This document shows, piece after piece, positions 44,414 through 54,554 of a stretch of 64,000 nt of DNA. The notes under the pieces are model-generated. The model was not told where the DNA came from. It made no database searches and was given only the letters and a program-made list of their open reading frames with translations. How positions within the stretch are numbered: the stretch's first letter is position 1; the number at the start of each line of letters is the position of its first letter. A program made the translations under genes and the position numbers. Origin of the DNA: Vampirovibrionales bacterium (GTDB lineage: Bacteria; Cyanobacteriota; Vampirovibrionia; Vampirovibrionales; Vampirovibrionaceae); contig JAJCZA010000004.1 in NCBI GenBank assembly GCA_029262635.1, positions 1-64,000 of the forward strand, in the 5' to 3' direction.

Positions 44414-45025
44414 CTAATACTTGTTTTGCTCTTCTTTTCGATAGAATCCAAAACCCGCTGGCGCATAACAGGATAGTTCATCTTCCAATGCCTGTTTTTC
44501 ACTAGCCAACAAGGTTACCTTTTGCTTTAACGTGTCATTTTCGCTCTTACACCGAATCAGCTCAACCACCACTTCGTCCAGCCCGGCCAGCTTATCATCC
44601 AGCAAACGAGACATATCATTTAAAATACCTTCTTTGGCACTGCTCACCGCTTCTACCACCATGGCTAAATTACTGCCACTCCCCGTCTGCAAAGAAGAAG
44701 ACGAAACCACAGATACCGGCTGTTGAGCCATCTGATTACCAAACGTTGAGGTCGGCATTGTCGGTATCACAGCCGATTCAGCCGTCGTCACACCAAAAGA
44801 CTGTGCAATATGGTCTAAGCTCTCTCCTCGCCGATTCATTTCAATCGCCTTACGCAATCGTTCTGTATCCGCATGAGTAAACGTGACACGTTGAGTCCGC
44901 TCATCCACCTGAGGTACCATCGCCAGCGTTCGAACAAAATTCATTAACTCGGTTTCACCCACCCCCAGAAGCTGGGTAACATAGGCTGCTGTATAAGGAA
45001 AATCTTCTGTAGACACTGAAGTCAT
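44414..45025 (-). CDS. MerR-like DNA-binding protein with coiled-coil C-terminus
   Basis: 203 residues from ATG at 45025, chosen over TTG at 45034 because AGGAG lies about 12 nt before the ATG but only 3 nt before the TTG. The N-terminal 75 residues resemble a MerR-type winged helix-turn-helix: YTAAYVTQLLGVGETELMNF, a wing with QRVTFTHADTERLRKAIEM, and GESLDHIAQSFGV. The next region is Ser/Gln/Thr-rich, then a coiled coil (LLDDKLAGLDEVVVELIRCK and SEKQALEDELSCYA). It may regulate neighbouring ftsH (divergent) but nothing proves this. It could also be a nucleoid- or plasmid-partition-type protein. Confidence 0.6.
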   Translation of the reverse strand: MTSVSTEDFPYTAAYVTQLLGVGETELMNFVRTLAMVPQVDERTQRVTFTHADTERLRKAIEMNRRGESLDHIAQSFGVTTAESAVIPTMPTSTFGNQMAQQPVSVVSSSSLQTGSGSNLAMVVEAVSSAKEGILNDMSRLLDDKLAGLDEVVVELIRCKSENDTLKQKVTLLASEKQALEDELSCYAPAGFGFYRKEEQNKY

Positions 45026-45395
45026 GTGTTTCAATCGCTCCTGTTCAGTCCGTTACTGGGGTTTTTACAGGGTTTTCTCTATATTTAACGGCATTAATCC
45101 GATTATTATAACCCAATATCATACAGGTGTAAAAGCCTTTTGGTTTTCATCAGGTGTCCTTTCACCTCAAGACGAAAGCCCCGCCCTTTTTATCTAAATT
45201 CTCCCCACTTGCATAGTCAAAATATTTCAAATCTCAGATTAATGGTGGTAGTCATCGGGAGGGATAGTGGTATGATTGAATCGTAAGTATAAAATTGAGG
45301 GACAAGCCAACATCTTTGGCCTTGTTCCATTTTATTATCTCTTATTAACTTTTGTCCATTTAGCCATCAATAACAACGGAAGCGAAGAACAATCG
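45026..45395. promoter_or_regulatory. divergent region, MerR-like gene / ftsH
   Basis: The 370-nt gap has a direct repeat CAGGTGT (45124-45130 and 45151-45157). The second copy is part of a small hairpin AGGTG-TCCTTT-CACCT (45152-45167). An ftsH-frame extension from 45276 is open, but it has no ribosome site or conserved sequence. No clear promoter pair seen. Confidence 0.35.
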
Positions 45396-47318
45396 ATGAA
45401 AAACTCACACAAAACAGGTGTATGGATTTTAGCCTTACTCCTAATTATTGCCGCCTTCATCTCCCTGACCATGTTTGATGGAGAAACCACCAAGAAGCTG
45501 GATTACTCCGAGTTTGTCAAAAAGGTAAAGTTCCATCAGATTTCAGAAGTTACTATCGATGGCAACACGGCTTTCGCTAAGCCAGCAGGAGAGTACAAAG
45601 TCGATGAAAACAACGAACTTTATAAAGCCTGGAAAATCCAGCTTCCGGAAGAAGGCAGTGATACTCTCCTAATTCCTGTTCTTCAGGATAACGACATCAA
45701 ATACAAATTTAATCAGCCACAAGCTCAAGGGCAATGGCAATTGCTCATGATTCTACTGGTACCATTTATTTTTATCGTCTTTTTCTTCATGCTGTTTAAA
45801 AATGCACAAGGTGGCGGTGGGCAGGCAATGGCCTTTGGTAAAAGCAAAGCCAAAATGATGATGGACAACAAAATTAAGGTGACTTTCGATGATGTTGCTG
45901 GCATTGATGAGGCGAAGGAAGATTTAGAAGAAGTCGTGGACTTCCTTAAGAACCCGGAACGCTACCAAAAGTTAGGTGCAAGAATCCCGAAAGGCGCCCT
46001 ACTCGTCGGCGCACCAGGTACGGGTAAAACATTGTTAGCAAAAGCCGTTGCCGGCGAAGCAGGCGTCCCGTTTTTTAGTATCAGCGGCTCGGATTTTGTC
46101 GAAATGTTCGTGGGCGTCGGTGCCAGTCGGGTTCGAGATTTGTTTGAACAGGCCAAAAAGCACTCGCCTTGCATCGTTTTTGTCGATGAGATTGACGCAG
46201 TCGGCCGTCAACGGGGCGCAGGCCTCGGCGGTGGTCATGATGAACGGGAACAAACTTTAAACCAATTACTCGTTGAAATGGACGGGTTTGATCCCACAAC
46301 CGGTATTATTATTCTGGCCGCAACTAACCGACCAGACATTCTGGATAACGCCTTGCTCCGACCCGGCCGATTTGACCGGCAAATTACCATTGACCGGCCG
46401 GATGTCAAAGGCCGAGAACAGATTCTCAAAGTACACTCTCAGGGTAAACCTATGGATAAAGACGTTGACCTAAAAAAACTGGCAAAAACAACACCAGGCT
46501 TTACGGGTGCTGATTTATCCAACCTGCTAAATGAGGGGGCGCTTTACGCCGCTCGATACAACAAAGAAATCATCAATATGAGTGACATTGAACAGGCCAT
46601 TGAAAAAGTGTTGGTCGGTGCCGAGAAAAAATCTAAAATTATCAGCGAGAAGGACAAAGAAGTAACCGCCTATCACGAAGTCGGACACGCTCTTGTTGCC
46701 TTACTCAATGACGACTGCGACCCCCTTCGCAAGGTCAGTATTATCCCGCGAGGCATGGCACTGGGCCTAACATGGACCACGCCAAATGAGGACAATGTTC
46801 ACACATCTAAAAGACAAATTATAGCTCGTATTGCCATGACTCTTGGCGGCCGAGCCGCAGAGCGTCTTATTTTTAACGATTGTTACACTGGCGCCAGTGA
46901 CGATCTAAACAAGGTCAGCAGCATGGCCCGTCGAGTTGTAACCCAGTTTGGCATGAGCGATACTCTGGGCCCTATCGTCTTTGGCGACCATAATGAGCAC
47001 GTTTTTATGGGCCGTGACTTTGGCTCCGACCGAAACTATGGTGAAGATGTGGCGGCCGCCATTGATCGGGAGATTAAGGAAATTGTTGAAAGCCAGTATA
47101 ATTATACTTACAAGCTGTTAGAAGACCACCGGGATGTCATGGATGCTATTGTCAAAGTGCTTTTGGAAAAAGAAACACTGGAAGATACTGAATTTATAGC
47201 TATCTACGACGAGGTTATAAAGGAGCGCGGCAATAAAGAAACCAATGGCCACAAAAGCGATGCCCCCTCCGAAACACTAGAAACCGCTAACGTCACCCTT
47301 AGCGAAGCTCACGACTAA
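45396..47318 (+). CDS. ftsH: ATP-dependent zinc metalloprotease FtsH
   Basis: 640 residues from ATG at 45396; the frame is open to 45276 but the family starts with a short cytoplasmic tail and helix ([20 protein letters not shown]). A periplasmic domain and second helix ([19 protein letters not shown]) precede the AAA+ domain, with Walker [13 protein letters not shown] (residue about 205), Walker [16 protein letters not shown] and the [23 protein letters not shown]. The zinc site HEVGH is near residue 427 in [14 protein letters not shown]. It degrades misfolded membrane proteins and short-lived regulators. Single gene here; relatives in photosynthetic cyanobacteria usually have several. Confidence 0.97.
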   Translation: MKNSHKTGVWILALLLIIAAFISLTMFDGETTKKLDYSEFVKKVKFHQISEVTIDGNTAFAKPAGEYKVDENNELYKAWKIQLPEEGSDTLLIPVLQDNDIKYKFNQPQAQGQWQLLMILLVPFIFIVFFFMLFKNAQGGGGQAMAFGKSKAKMMMDNKIKVTFDDVAGIDEAKEDLEEVVDFLKNPERYQKLGARIPKGALLVGAPGTGKTLLAKAVAGEAGVPFFSISGSDFVEMFVGVGASRVRDLFEQAKKHSPCIVFVDEIDAVGRQRGAGLGGGHDEREQTLNQLLVEMDGFDPTTGIIILAATNRPDILDNALLRPGRFDRQITIDRPDVKGREQILKVHSQGKPMDKDVDLKKLAKTTPGFTGADLSNLLNEGALYAARYNKEIINMSDIEQAIEKVLVGAEKKSKIISEKDKEVTAYHEVGHALVALLNDDCDPLRKVSIIPRGMALGLTWTTPNEDNVHTSKRQIIARIAMTLGGRAAERLIFNDCYTGASDDLNKVSSMARRVVTQFGMSDTLGPIVFGDHNEHVFMGRDFGSDRNYGEDVAAAIDREIKEIVESQYNYTYKLLEDHRDVMDAIVKVLLEKETLEDTEFIAIYDEVIKERGNKETNGHKSDAPSETLETANVTLSEAHD

Positions 47319-47445
47319 CGGCTCATCTTTTTTATAAAATTTATAAAACGACCTGCTCCTATGCTATCGAATGCTTTTGCACTAAAATAGTGCCTGTTAT
47401 CTGTCCGTTTAATGATTCAAATCGATTGCAGGAGCTTATTTCCCT

Positions 47446-49248
47446 ATGCGCATGACCCGATTACTCGCCAACACGTTACGAGAAAACCCGGCGGAAGCTG
47501 AAGTAGTAAGCCATCAGCTATTGGTACGAGGCGGGTACATTCGCCGAGTGGCCAGCGGTATCTATAACCTGTTACCCCTTATGTGGCGCGTCACACGCAA
47601 GGTAGAAGCCATTATCCGGGACGAAATGGACCAATCCGGCGCTCAGGAATTGATGATGCCTATCCTACAACCAGCCGATCTCTGGGAGGAATCCGGTCGG
47701 CTCAAAGACTACGGCAAAGAACTGATGCGCCTGACGGATCGTCATGACCGGGCTTGTATTCTGGCGCCAACTCATGAGGAAGTAATTACAACCATTGCCC
47801 GTAACGAATTACAATCGTATCGAAGCCTGCCGGTCAATCTGTATCAGATCCAGAATAAATACCGGGACGAAATTCGCCCACGGTTTGGCCTGTTGCGGGG
47901 ACGAGAATTTCTCATGAAGGACGCCTACAGCTTCCACGCCAGCGAGAGCTGTCTGGATAAAGAGTACGACGTGATGACCCAAGCGTATATTAATATTTTT
48001 AACCGATGCGGCATGGAAACCGTCATGGTGCGGAGCGACAGCGGCGCCATCGGCGGCAGTGTGAGTCACGAGTTCATGGTGCTGACCCGCATAGCCGAGG
48101 GCGAACAGGAAAGCGGCGAAAACGAAGTCTACTTCTGCGAGGACACCAACTGCGGCTACGCTGCCAACGGCGACCGTGCCGAGGCTCTTCTACCGCCTTC
48201 TGAAGCCCGCCCTGCTTACGAAGGTAAAGCGACCATTGTAGATACACCGGGAGCAACCTCCATTGAACTCATGCAACAAAAATTTAAAATGCACCCGGAA
48301 TTGATTCTCAAAAGCCTAATCTATATGGCCGATGGAGAAAAACCGGTAATGGTCCTTATTCGAGGCGATCTAGAAGTCGAGGAAACTAAGCTAAAGAACG
48401 TCATGAACGCCAATGAAATCTGGATGGCTACACCTGAAGAGTTGAAAGAACTTTCCGGTTCCGCCAAAGGCTTTATTGGCCCTGTTGATCTACCGGATAG
48501 TATCCCTATTCTTGCCGATGAAAGTATTCGGGAACTAAAAGATTTTTATGTGGCTATTAACGAGATTGACAAGCACATGGTGAACGCCAATTGGGGTAGT
48601 GATGTACCAATGCCTCAAACGTTTACCGATTTAAAACTGGCTCGTATTGGTGACATTTGCCCAGAATGCAAGTCTGGAAAACTTCAAATGACTCGAGGCA
48701 TCGAGGTGGGGAACATCTTTAAGTTGGGGACCAAGTACTCGGAAGTCATGAATGCTAAGTTCGCCAGCGAAAACGGTGAAGACAAACCCTTTATCATGGG
48801 CTGTTACGGCATTGGCGTGACTCGAACCGCCGCCGCCGCCGTGGAACGGTATCACGATAAATTTGGCATCATCTGGCCCATGGCCATTGCGCCATATCAT
48901 GCCGTGATTATTCCGGTGAACACACAAGTGCCCGAACAAATGGCGCTGGCCCAACAGCTTTACGACCAATTTACCAAAGCAGGCATTGAAGTAGTGATGG
49001 ATGATCGAGACGAGCGGGCCGGGGTCAAGTTCAAGGATGCTGATTTGATTGGCTTCCCCATACGAATCACCGCTGGAAAAAAAGCGGGCGAAGGCTTTCT
49101 CGAATGCAAAATGCGGGATCAAAAAGAATCAAAAGACATCCCCGTCGCCGACGTCCTCGCTTGGGCTCAACAACAAATGCAAGAATGGCGCCCGTTTCAG
49201 GAAGCAACCAGAGAAAAGACCGATGCGGATAAAGTCACATCAGCTTAA
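47446..49248 (+). CDS. proS: prolyl-tRNA synthetase (bacterial type)
   Basis: A 600-residue class II synthetase. Motif 2 region YQIQNKYRDEIRPRFGLLRG (with catalytic Arg), motif 3 GCYGIGVTRTAAAAVE. The bacterial editing (INS) domain lies between motifs 2 and 3 (about 220-410), and the anticodon-binding domain follows, ending in ITAGKKAGEGFLECKMRDQK. It charges tRNA-Pro and edits Ala-tRNA-Pro. The gene is preceded by GCAGGAGC, a fair ribosome site. Length is slightly above the usual 570 residues because of a short C-terminal extension. It is followed 27 nt later by an orphan gene. Confidence 0.97.
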   Translation: MRMTRLLANTLRENPAEAEVVSHQLLVRGGYIRRVASGIYNLLPLMWRVTRKVEAIIRDEMDQSGAQELMMPILQPADLWEESGRLKDYGKELMRLTDRHDRACILAPTHEEVITTIARNELQSYRSLPVNLYQIQNKYRDEIRPRFGLLRGREFLMKDAYSFHASESCLDKEYDVMTQAYINIFNRCGMETVMVRSDSGAIGGSVSHEFMVLTRIAEGEQESGENEVYFCEDTNCGYAANGDRAEALLPPSEARPAYEGKATIVDTPGATSIELMQQKFKMHPELILKSLIYMADGEKPVMVLIRGDLEVEETKLKNVMNANEIWMATPEELKELSGSAKGFIGPVDLPDSIPILADESIRELKDFYVAINEIDKHMVNANWGSDVPMPQTFTDLKLARIGDICPECKSGKLQMTRGIEVGNIFKLGTKYSEVMNAKFASENGEDKPFIMGCYGIGVTRTAAAAVERYHDKFGIIWPMAIAPYHAVIIPVNTQVPEQMALAQQLYDQFTKAGIEVVMDDRDERAGVKFKDADLIGFPIRITAGKKAGEGFLECKMRDQKESKDIPVADVLAWAQQQMQEWRPFQEATREKTDADKVTSA

Positions 49249-49275
49249 AATAGTAAAAGGTAAGATATTGACCCG

Positions 49276-49698
49276 ATGAATACACCCATGATAGCGCCGA
49301 CCATTAAATTTCAAGCTTTGCAACCGCTGCATAACGCTAATGGTCCCATTCCTCCGACTTGCTATCAGCAAGGCATTGCTGAAGAAATCCATGAGGCCAT
49401 CGGTAATTTCGCCATCGTCAGTGAACCCAAAGGCCGATTTATGGTTGTCATTTCCGGTAAGCATTGGAATGACTACCAACAAGAGGTTGTAAAACCTTCG
49501 AAAGAGAGCTTCCCAGAGTTTAAAAGCTCTAACATTGAAGAACGGAAACCAATTTCACCGGAGAGAATGCAAGCTTTTCTCAAAGAGCGTAAAATTAAAG
49601 CTCAAGCTTTCATTACAGCGCATGAGAACCAAATTGAAACCAGTAACCCTTTTGTCACTTCTATTACAGAGATTAATGAAGGAAGCTGTTCTGCTTAA
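49276..49698 (+). CDS. orphan protein with N-terminal PTIKFQAL motif
   Basis: 140 residues, unrecognised. The start MNTPMIAPTIKFQALQPLHN has the P-T-x2-F-x-A-L pattern found also at the start of the TPR orphan at 53721. The middle has a possible small alpha/beta unit: GIAEEIHEAIGNFAIVSEPK then RFMVVISGKHWNDYQQEVVK. A Lys/Glu-rich helix (ERMQAFLKERKIKAQAFITA) follows. No signal peptide. It sits between proS (27 nt) and lepA (6 nt), apparently inserted in this translation-gene run and co-transcribed. Confidence 0.6.
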   Translation: MNTPMIAPTIKFQALQPLHNANGPIPPTCYQQGIAEEIHEAIGNFAIVSEPKGRFMVVISGKHWNDYQQEVVKPSKESFPEFKSSNIEERKPISPERMQAFLKERKIKAQAFITAHENQIETSNPFVTSITEINEGSCSA

Positions 49699-49704
49699 AC
49701 GATT

Positions 49705-51501
49705 ATGACAACCGACTCAAACATCCGTAATTTCTGTATTATCGCCCACATCGACCACGGGAAATCCACGCTGGCTGACCGGATGCTGGAATTCACTAAG
49801 ACCATTGACAAGCGGGTGATGAAGGATCAGTTTCTTGACACGCTGGAACTGGAGCAGGAACGTGGGATTACTATTAAGCTTCAGGCCGCCCGGATGGATT
49901 ATGAGCTGAACGGACAGCCCTACGTGCTGAACCTAATTGATACCCCTGGCCACGTGGATTTCAGCTACGAAGTCTCACGAAGCCTTCAGGCCTGTGAAGG
50001 GGCTTTACTTATCGTCGACGCGGCTCAGGGCGTAGAGGCCCAGACCTTAGCCAACGTCTACATGGCCATTGAAAATAATCTGGAAATCATTCCGGTTATC
50101 AATAAAATCGATCTCCCTGCCGCCGATCCTGAGCGGGTAAAAAATGAAATCGAAGAAGTCATTGGCATTGACGCATCCAACGCTATCCTCGCCAGTGCCA
50201 AATCAGGCATTGGCATTGAAGATATCCTCACAGCCCTTGTTGAACGAGTTCCTCCGCCAAAGATAAAAAAAGAAAAACCCCTCCGAGCACTGGTTTTTGA
50301 TAGCTATTTTGACCCTTATCTAGGTATCATTGCCTATGTTCGCATCGTGGATGGCGAAATAAAGCGGGGCGAGAAGATTCGCTTTATGGCCAATAAAAAG
50401 ACCTATGACGTAACCGAATTGGGGATCATGAAGCCCACTCGAAACCCTCAGGATAAGCTGGTTTCTGGCGAGGTTGGCTACATCGCCGCATCGATCAAGG
50501 AAATGGGCTATTTTGTCGGGGATACCATTACGACCGTTGAAAAAGGCACCCTCGAAGCACTTCCAGGTTATAAAAAAGCGGTTCCCATGGTCTTTTGTGG
50601 CATGTATCCCGTGGACAATGACGATTACGAAGACCTTAAGGACTCACTGGAGAAGCTCAAACTCAACGATGCCAGTATCACCTTCGAACCCGAGAGTTCG
50701 GAAGCCCTGGGTCACGGCTTCCGGTGTGGCTTTCTCGGATTGCTCCACATGGAAATTATTCAGGAACGACTGGAACGAGAATACGACATTTCGCTCATTA
50801 CCACGGCGCCCAGCGTTGTGTATAAAGTCCATACCACCAAGGGCGATATATTATTCGTGGATAACCCGGCTCATTTGCCCGACCCTCAATTACGGGAATA
50901 CATTGAGGAGCCCTTTGTTAAAGTCGACGTGTTTGTCCCCAAGGAATTTGTGGGCAACCTGATGGATCTCTCGCAAGAGCGTCGGGGCGAGTTTCTCGGC
51001 ATGGATTACATCGACGAACATCGAGTCAACCTCCACTACGAAATCCCTCTCAATGAGATTGTGACCGATTATTACGATCAACTCAAGTCCCGCTCCAAGG
51101 GCTACGCCTCCATGGACTACAACTTTTCTCGCTACAAGCGGTCTCAACTGGTTAAGCTGGATGTGTTGGTGACCGGTGAGCCGGTAGACGCTCTCAGCAC
51201 CATTGTCCATACTGATAAAGCTCGAGCCGTCGGGCTGGCACTTACTCAAAAACTAAAAGAAATCATCCCTCGTCAGATGTTTGAAATCCCGATTCAGGCA
51301 GCCATTGGCGGGAAAATCCTCGCCCGAACTAACGTAAGCGCCATGCGGAAAAACGTGTTGGATAAATGCTATGGCGGCGACATCTCCCGAAAACGCAAAC
51401 TACTGGAAAAGCAGAAAAAAGGAAAGAAACGCATGAAATCCGTCGGTCGGGTAGAAATCCCCCAGGAAGCCTTCATGGCCGTACTAAAGCTGTCAGAATA
51501 A
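49705..51501 (+). CDS. lepA: elongation factor 4 (LepA)
   Basis: A 598-residue translational GTPase. G1 is [15 protein letters not shown], the switch [14 protein letters not shown]3 [16 protein letters not shown], and G4 NKIDLP. LepA-specific C-terminal features are present: [20 protein letters not shown] and the basic tail [20 protein letters not shown]. It binds ribosomes and promotes back-translocation or subunit assembly under ionic stress. The start is ATG at 49705, only 6 nt after the preceding orphan gene. Full length and intact. Confidence 0.97.
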   Translation: MTTDSNIRNFCIIAHIDHGKSTLADRMLEFTKTIDKRVMKDQFLDTLELEQERGITIKLQAARMDYELNGQPYVLNLIDTPGHVDFSYEVSRSLQACEGALLIVDAAQGVEAQTLANVYMAIENNLEIIPVINKIDLPAADPERVKNEIEEVIGIDASNAILASAKSGIGIEDILTALVERVPPPKIKKEKPLRALVFDSYFDPYLGIIAYVRIVDGEIKRGEKIRFMANKKTYDVTELGIMKPTRNPQDKLVSGEVGYIAASIKEMGYFVGDTITTVEKGTLEALPGYKKAVPMVFCGMYPVDNDDYEDLKDSLEKLKLNDASITFEPESSEALGHGFRCGFLGLLHMEIIQERLEREYDISLITTAPSVVYKVHTTKGDILFVDNPAHLPDPQLREYIEEPFVKVDVFVPKEFVGNLMDLSQERRGEFLGMDYIDEHRVNLHYEIPLNEIVTDYYDQLKSRSKGYASMDYNFSRYKRSQLVKLDVLVTGEPVDALSTIVHTDKARAVGLALTQKLKEIIPRQMFEIPIQAAIGGKILARTNVSAMRKNVLDKCYGGDISRKRKLLEKQKKGKKRMKSVGRVEIPQEAFMAVLKLSE

Positions 51502-51509
51502 AATTATAA

Positions 51510-52393
51510 CCTTGTCTATTTTGTCATAGGAAACTATTTCTGATAATTACTCCTTATTTCAAAACGCTATCGAACCCATCCCTTTTCAAGAGAGAAAAAC
51601 CAATCATTCGATTTGGACACGCTCCCGGGCAACAATGTTCTATTGATCATTTTGAACGAATCCACCCCAATAAGGGACACGCCACGATTACCCGTGCTAT
51701 TCAACTCACCAAAACAGCTCGGCATAAAGCAACACATCAAGAGCTCGATGAAGCTGAAAAAGACTTTAAGCAAGCTGTCGATCTCTTAAAAAAGGACTTG
51801 GGAACACAACGCCTAACAACGGCAAAAGCACTAAGCAATTTAGCCATTTTCCATTACCACGAGCAAAATCGGTTTGAAGATGCTGAACCTCTATTTATGG
51901 AAGCCCTGAAAATAAAAAAAGTATTCTGAAAACCCCGCATAAAAGCCTCGGGAAAACATATGAAGAACTCATAAATTTCTACAACCACAGCAAACACCCC
52001 GAGAAAGCAGGCCCTTATATTCAACAAGCTCTCAGGATTTACAAAGAAATCTATGGCAAAAAACATCCTAAATATGCTGATACACTCAACAGCCTCACTC
52101 TTTTTTATGACAGAGAAAAGCGTTTTTCAAAATCCGAACCACTGCTACGAAAAATATTAATCATCACGGAAAAAAACCTACCTTCTGGACATAGTCATAT
52201 TTTGCGAGCCTACTACCGGTTAGCTTCAAACCTATCAGCTCAAGGAAAATATACTGAAGCCATTCCTTTATATGAAACGGCTTTAGCCACACTGGAGAAC
52301 CTAAAAACACCCATTATAGGAGCGCCCAAAAACATCAAGGCCATGTTTCTAAAAAGGCTAGAAGAAGCGCGCCAGTCGATAGGCAAACCATAA
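51510..52393 (+). pseudogene. TPR-repeat protein gene, broken start and frameshift
   Basis: Two overlapping open frames together give a TPR protein. Frame 1 (51510-51929) reads through RFGHAPGQQCSIDHFERIHP and ALSNLAIFHYHEQNRFEDAE, then stops at TGA after KIKKVF. Frame 2 (to 52393) continues the repeat array: SLGKTYEELINFYNHSKHPE, ADTLNSLTLFYDREKRFSKS, AYYRLASNLSAQGKYTEAIP. The change of frame is -1 at seven A residues, 51914-51920. Frame 1 has no ATG; where it should start, a well-placed AGGAAA (51528-51533) is followed by ATA at 51543, so the start codon seems mutated. Kinesin-light-chain-type TPR array. Either decay or, less likely, slippage at the A run. Confidence 0.7.
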
Positions 52394-52491
52394 AGAAAGC
52401 GACTAAAATTTTACGACTCCAGTAAAAAGCTAATATTTTTATTTAACTTTCGTTACAAAAGGCACATCCCGCCCTTGAGGAACGTTACCTC

Positions 52492-52497
52492 TATAAT
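52492..52497 (+). promoter_or_regulatory. -10 box of the 372-aa orphan gene
   Basis: TATAAT at 52492-52497, 38 nt before the ATG. The -35 region is poor, but an imperfect palindrome GAGGAACGTTACCTC (52477-52491) directly precedes the -10, which could be an activator or repressor site. Confidence 0.35.
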
Positions 52498-52535
52498 AGG
52501 TCCCTAACAAGCAAGATTACAAAGGGAAAATAGTT

Positions 52536-53654
52536 ATGCAACCCATTGGCTCTCGTTTTTTTCCTCCCCAAACCAACCCGACGTTTACCACTCAGCCTAC
52601 GCCTTCTCAACAACCGGCTGTCGATACAGTTTCCATTTCTCCTCGTTTTACGGGCGCCGAAAAAGCCAACCGGGATGGTGAGAACAATCATGGCCTTGAT
52701 CCAAACATTGTAAATGAGTTAAGAAGGCTGGGTGTTGATCCCAAAGACTACGCCACTTATCTGACCGCACCACCAGACGAAGTCCCCAAACACTTCAATA
52801 GAATAATAAGAAACTCTCCCCTATTCGCAGAAGAAAAAGGTATCGATCCAAACACAGAAAACCCTTATCAGGTTTTCTTACGGCAAATCATCCGTGGAGA
52901 AAGAATCAATCACCCAAGTGCCGTTGTGAGGATGATAAACAAAGGCATTAACCCCAGAGTAGAAATTCCATGCGAAATGGTTAGCGCCTATTTTGCACGA
53001 TACGGCATAGATACTGAAACAGAACAGAGCAAACGCTTATCCGAATTAATAACAAAGCAGATTCTCCCAAAAATCACCGCTCGCCTTGATGATGAAAACC
53101 CCGTGACGCTCAAGGCGATTCAAAATCTGCTGACCCCTCCTCCGGCACCGATGCCCTACCCTAAGCTTCAGATTGCTCGAGTCACCACAGGCGAGTCTTC
53201 GCTGAATCTACTCAAACAGGAAATGGAGATTCCCCGGCCTCCTAAAACTTCTTCTTTCCACAAAGCCATAAATGAAGCCCTCCTCCTTTCTAAGGCTATC
53301 TTACTGTATCTTCACGACAATAAAGAAGAAATGCCCGAAAACAGTATCGTAACAGCCGCCATCATCAACCACGCCACCCTTCTGGCTTTAGCGCAAGAAA
53401 AAGGCGAACAAACGCAAGAAACCGTTCACGCCTTCCATGAAGCCGCTCAAATTTTGGGTATTCCTGAAAACAATGACCAACTCATCGATGCCCTCTGTGA
53501 ACTCACCAACGCAAAAACCATAAAAGCACTTAACGCATTGATCCGACCATTGCTTGATAAACGTGACGATTTGACAGTTAAAACTGTGATAATTGACCAA
53601 GAAGCTTGGCCCTTTGTGACCGGCGTCAAAAACCTCGACAAAAATAACAGTTGA
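52536..53654 (+). CDS. orphan protein with N-terminal PRFTGAE motif
   Basis: 372 residues, unrecognised. A Pro/Thr/Gln-rich start (PPQTNPTFTTQPTPSQQ) ends in VSISPRFTGAEKANRDG. The rest is helical: FNRIIRNSPLFAEEKGIDPN, ELITKQILPKITARL, then ALLLSKAILLYLHDNKEEMP and TIKALNALIRPLLDKRDDLT. No signal peptide, membrane segment or catalytic motif is apparent. AAAGGGAA precedes the ATG. It lies between the broken TPR gene and the intact TPR orphan, in a block of lineage-specific genes. No function can be assigned. Confidence 0.6.
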   Translation: MQPIGSRFFPPQTNPTFTTQPTPSQQPAVDTVSISPRFTGAEKANRDGENNHGLDPNIVNELRRLGVDPKDYATYLTAPPDEVPKHFNRIIRNSPLFAEEKGIDPNTENPYQVFLRQIIRGERINHPSAVVRMINKGINPRVEIPCEMVSAYFARYGIDTETEQSKRLSELITKQILPKITARLDDENPVTLKAIQNLLTPPPAPMPYPKLQIARVTTGESSLNLLKQEMEIPRPPKTSSFHKAINEALLLSKAILLYLHDNKEEMPENSIVTAAIINHATLLALAQEKGEQTQETVHAFHEAAQILGIPENNDQLIDALCELTNAKTIKALNALIRPLLDKRDDLTVKTVIIDQEAWPFVTGVKNLDKNNS

Positions 53655-53678
53655 TTATTTTTATTTAAATCTTATTAT
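53651..53678 (+). promoter_or_regulatory. possible promoter of the TPR orphan gene
   Basis: TTGATT (53651-53656), 16-nt spacer, TATTAT (53673-53678), overlapping the stop of the upstream orphan gene and 43 nt before ATG at 53721. Confidence 0.35.
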
Positions 53679-53720
53679 AAATCTCGTGGGTACAACTCTT
53701 CAATCATAGGAGTTCTTTTT

Positions 53721-54428
53721 ATGTCATTCCAAGTACGTCCAACTTTTACTGCGTTGCGCGTTAATCCTCAATTCGGAGCAACGACACTTCAATCAAAAAT
53801 AATGAATCCTAATCCTGACAAAATGTACGCTCAAATGTACGATCAAGGGATTAAGTTTCTAGATGAGAAAAGTCCTGAATTGGCCATTCAATCCCTCGAA
53901 GGAGTCAACAAGCAGCAATACGCCACAACCTCGGATAAAATTAGCGCATTAGCCAATGCGAAAGGGGTAGCCCGAAGCCAGTACATCAGAAAGCTTAAAG
54001 ATGATCATCAAGCCACCAACCAAGCCTTTTTAGCAAGAGAAGCTTTTCAAGAAGCTCAAAATGCAAATCCGTCCGATCTTCAAATTAAGGTTAATATGGC
54101 CAACTTAATGGTCGAAACAAACCGGTTTGATAAAGCGGCCGAAGGATATGATGCTGTTCAAGCCCAAATAGCAGCGCTTCAGTCACCGGCTATCTCCACT
54201 AATGAGGTGATTCAAAACATAGACGTCGCAATATTAATGGCACAACTTGGGCGACATGACGACTCAGATCAGCAACTGGAGGCAATAAACCCGAGCGCCA
54301 AGACTCAGGGTAAAGAAGCTAAAGAGATTCAGACGATTCAAGAGGTCATTCAGCACAACCGAACCGTTTTAGAAGAGAGGGCAAAAATAAACGGTCGGCC
54401 TGAAGAACTGCGTTATTTGTATAAATAA
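53721..54428 (+). CDS. TPR-type orphan protein with NPQFGA motif
   Basis: 235 residues. The N-terminus SFQVRPTFTALRVNPQFGAT has the aromatic/Gly-Ala motif seen in neighbouring orphans. Helical TPR-like repeats follow: MYDQGIKFLDEKSPELAIQS, LAREAFQEAQNANPSDLQIK, ANLMVETNRFDKAAEGYDAV and IAILMAQLGRHDDSDQQLEA-like units (here VAILMAQLGRHDDSDQ). No signal peptide. TAGGAG lies 10 nt before the ATG, the same layout as in the broken TPR gene upstream, suggesting a common family. It is probably a protein-interaction scaffold; partner unknown. Confidence 0.65.
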   Translation: MSFQVRPTFTALRVNPQFGATTLQSKIMNPNPDKMYAQMYDQGIKFLDEKSPELAIQSLEGVNKQQYATTSDKISALANAKGVARSQYIRKLKDDHQATNQAFLAREAFQEAQNANPSDLQIKVNMANLMVETNRFDKAAEGYDAVQAQIAALQSPAISTNEVIQNIDVAILMAQLGRHDDSDQQLEAINPSAKTQGKEAKEIQTIQEVIQHNRTVLEERAKINGRPEELRYLYK

Positions 54429-54554
54429 ATAACATCTCTCCTCCTGAATTGAAACCTGAAAATTTTTAAGCTACCATAGCCTTGCATGAGGCTTGCGTAA
54501 GCTTTTTGCCAGCCTGACCACCCATATATTATCGAGAATGAGAAAGCCCTTTTT

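Noticed and set aside
45276-45395. Upstream extension of ftsH
   Set aside because: Without ribosome site and without similarity to FtsH N-termini; ATG at 45396 gives the usual short tail and helix.
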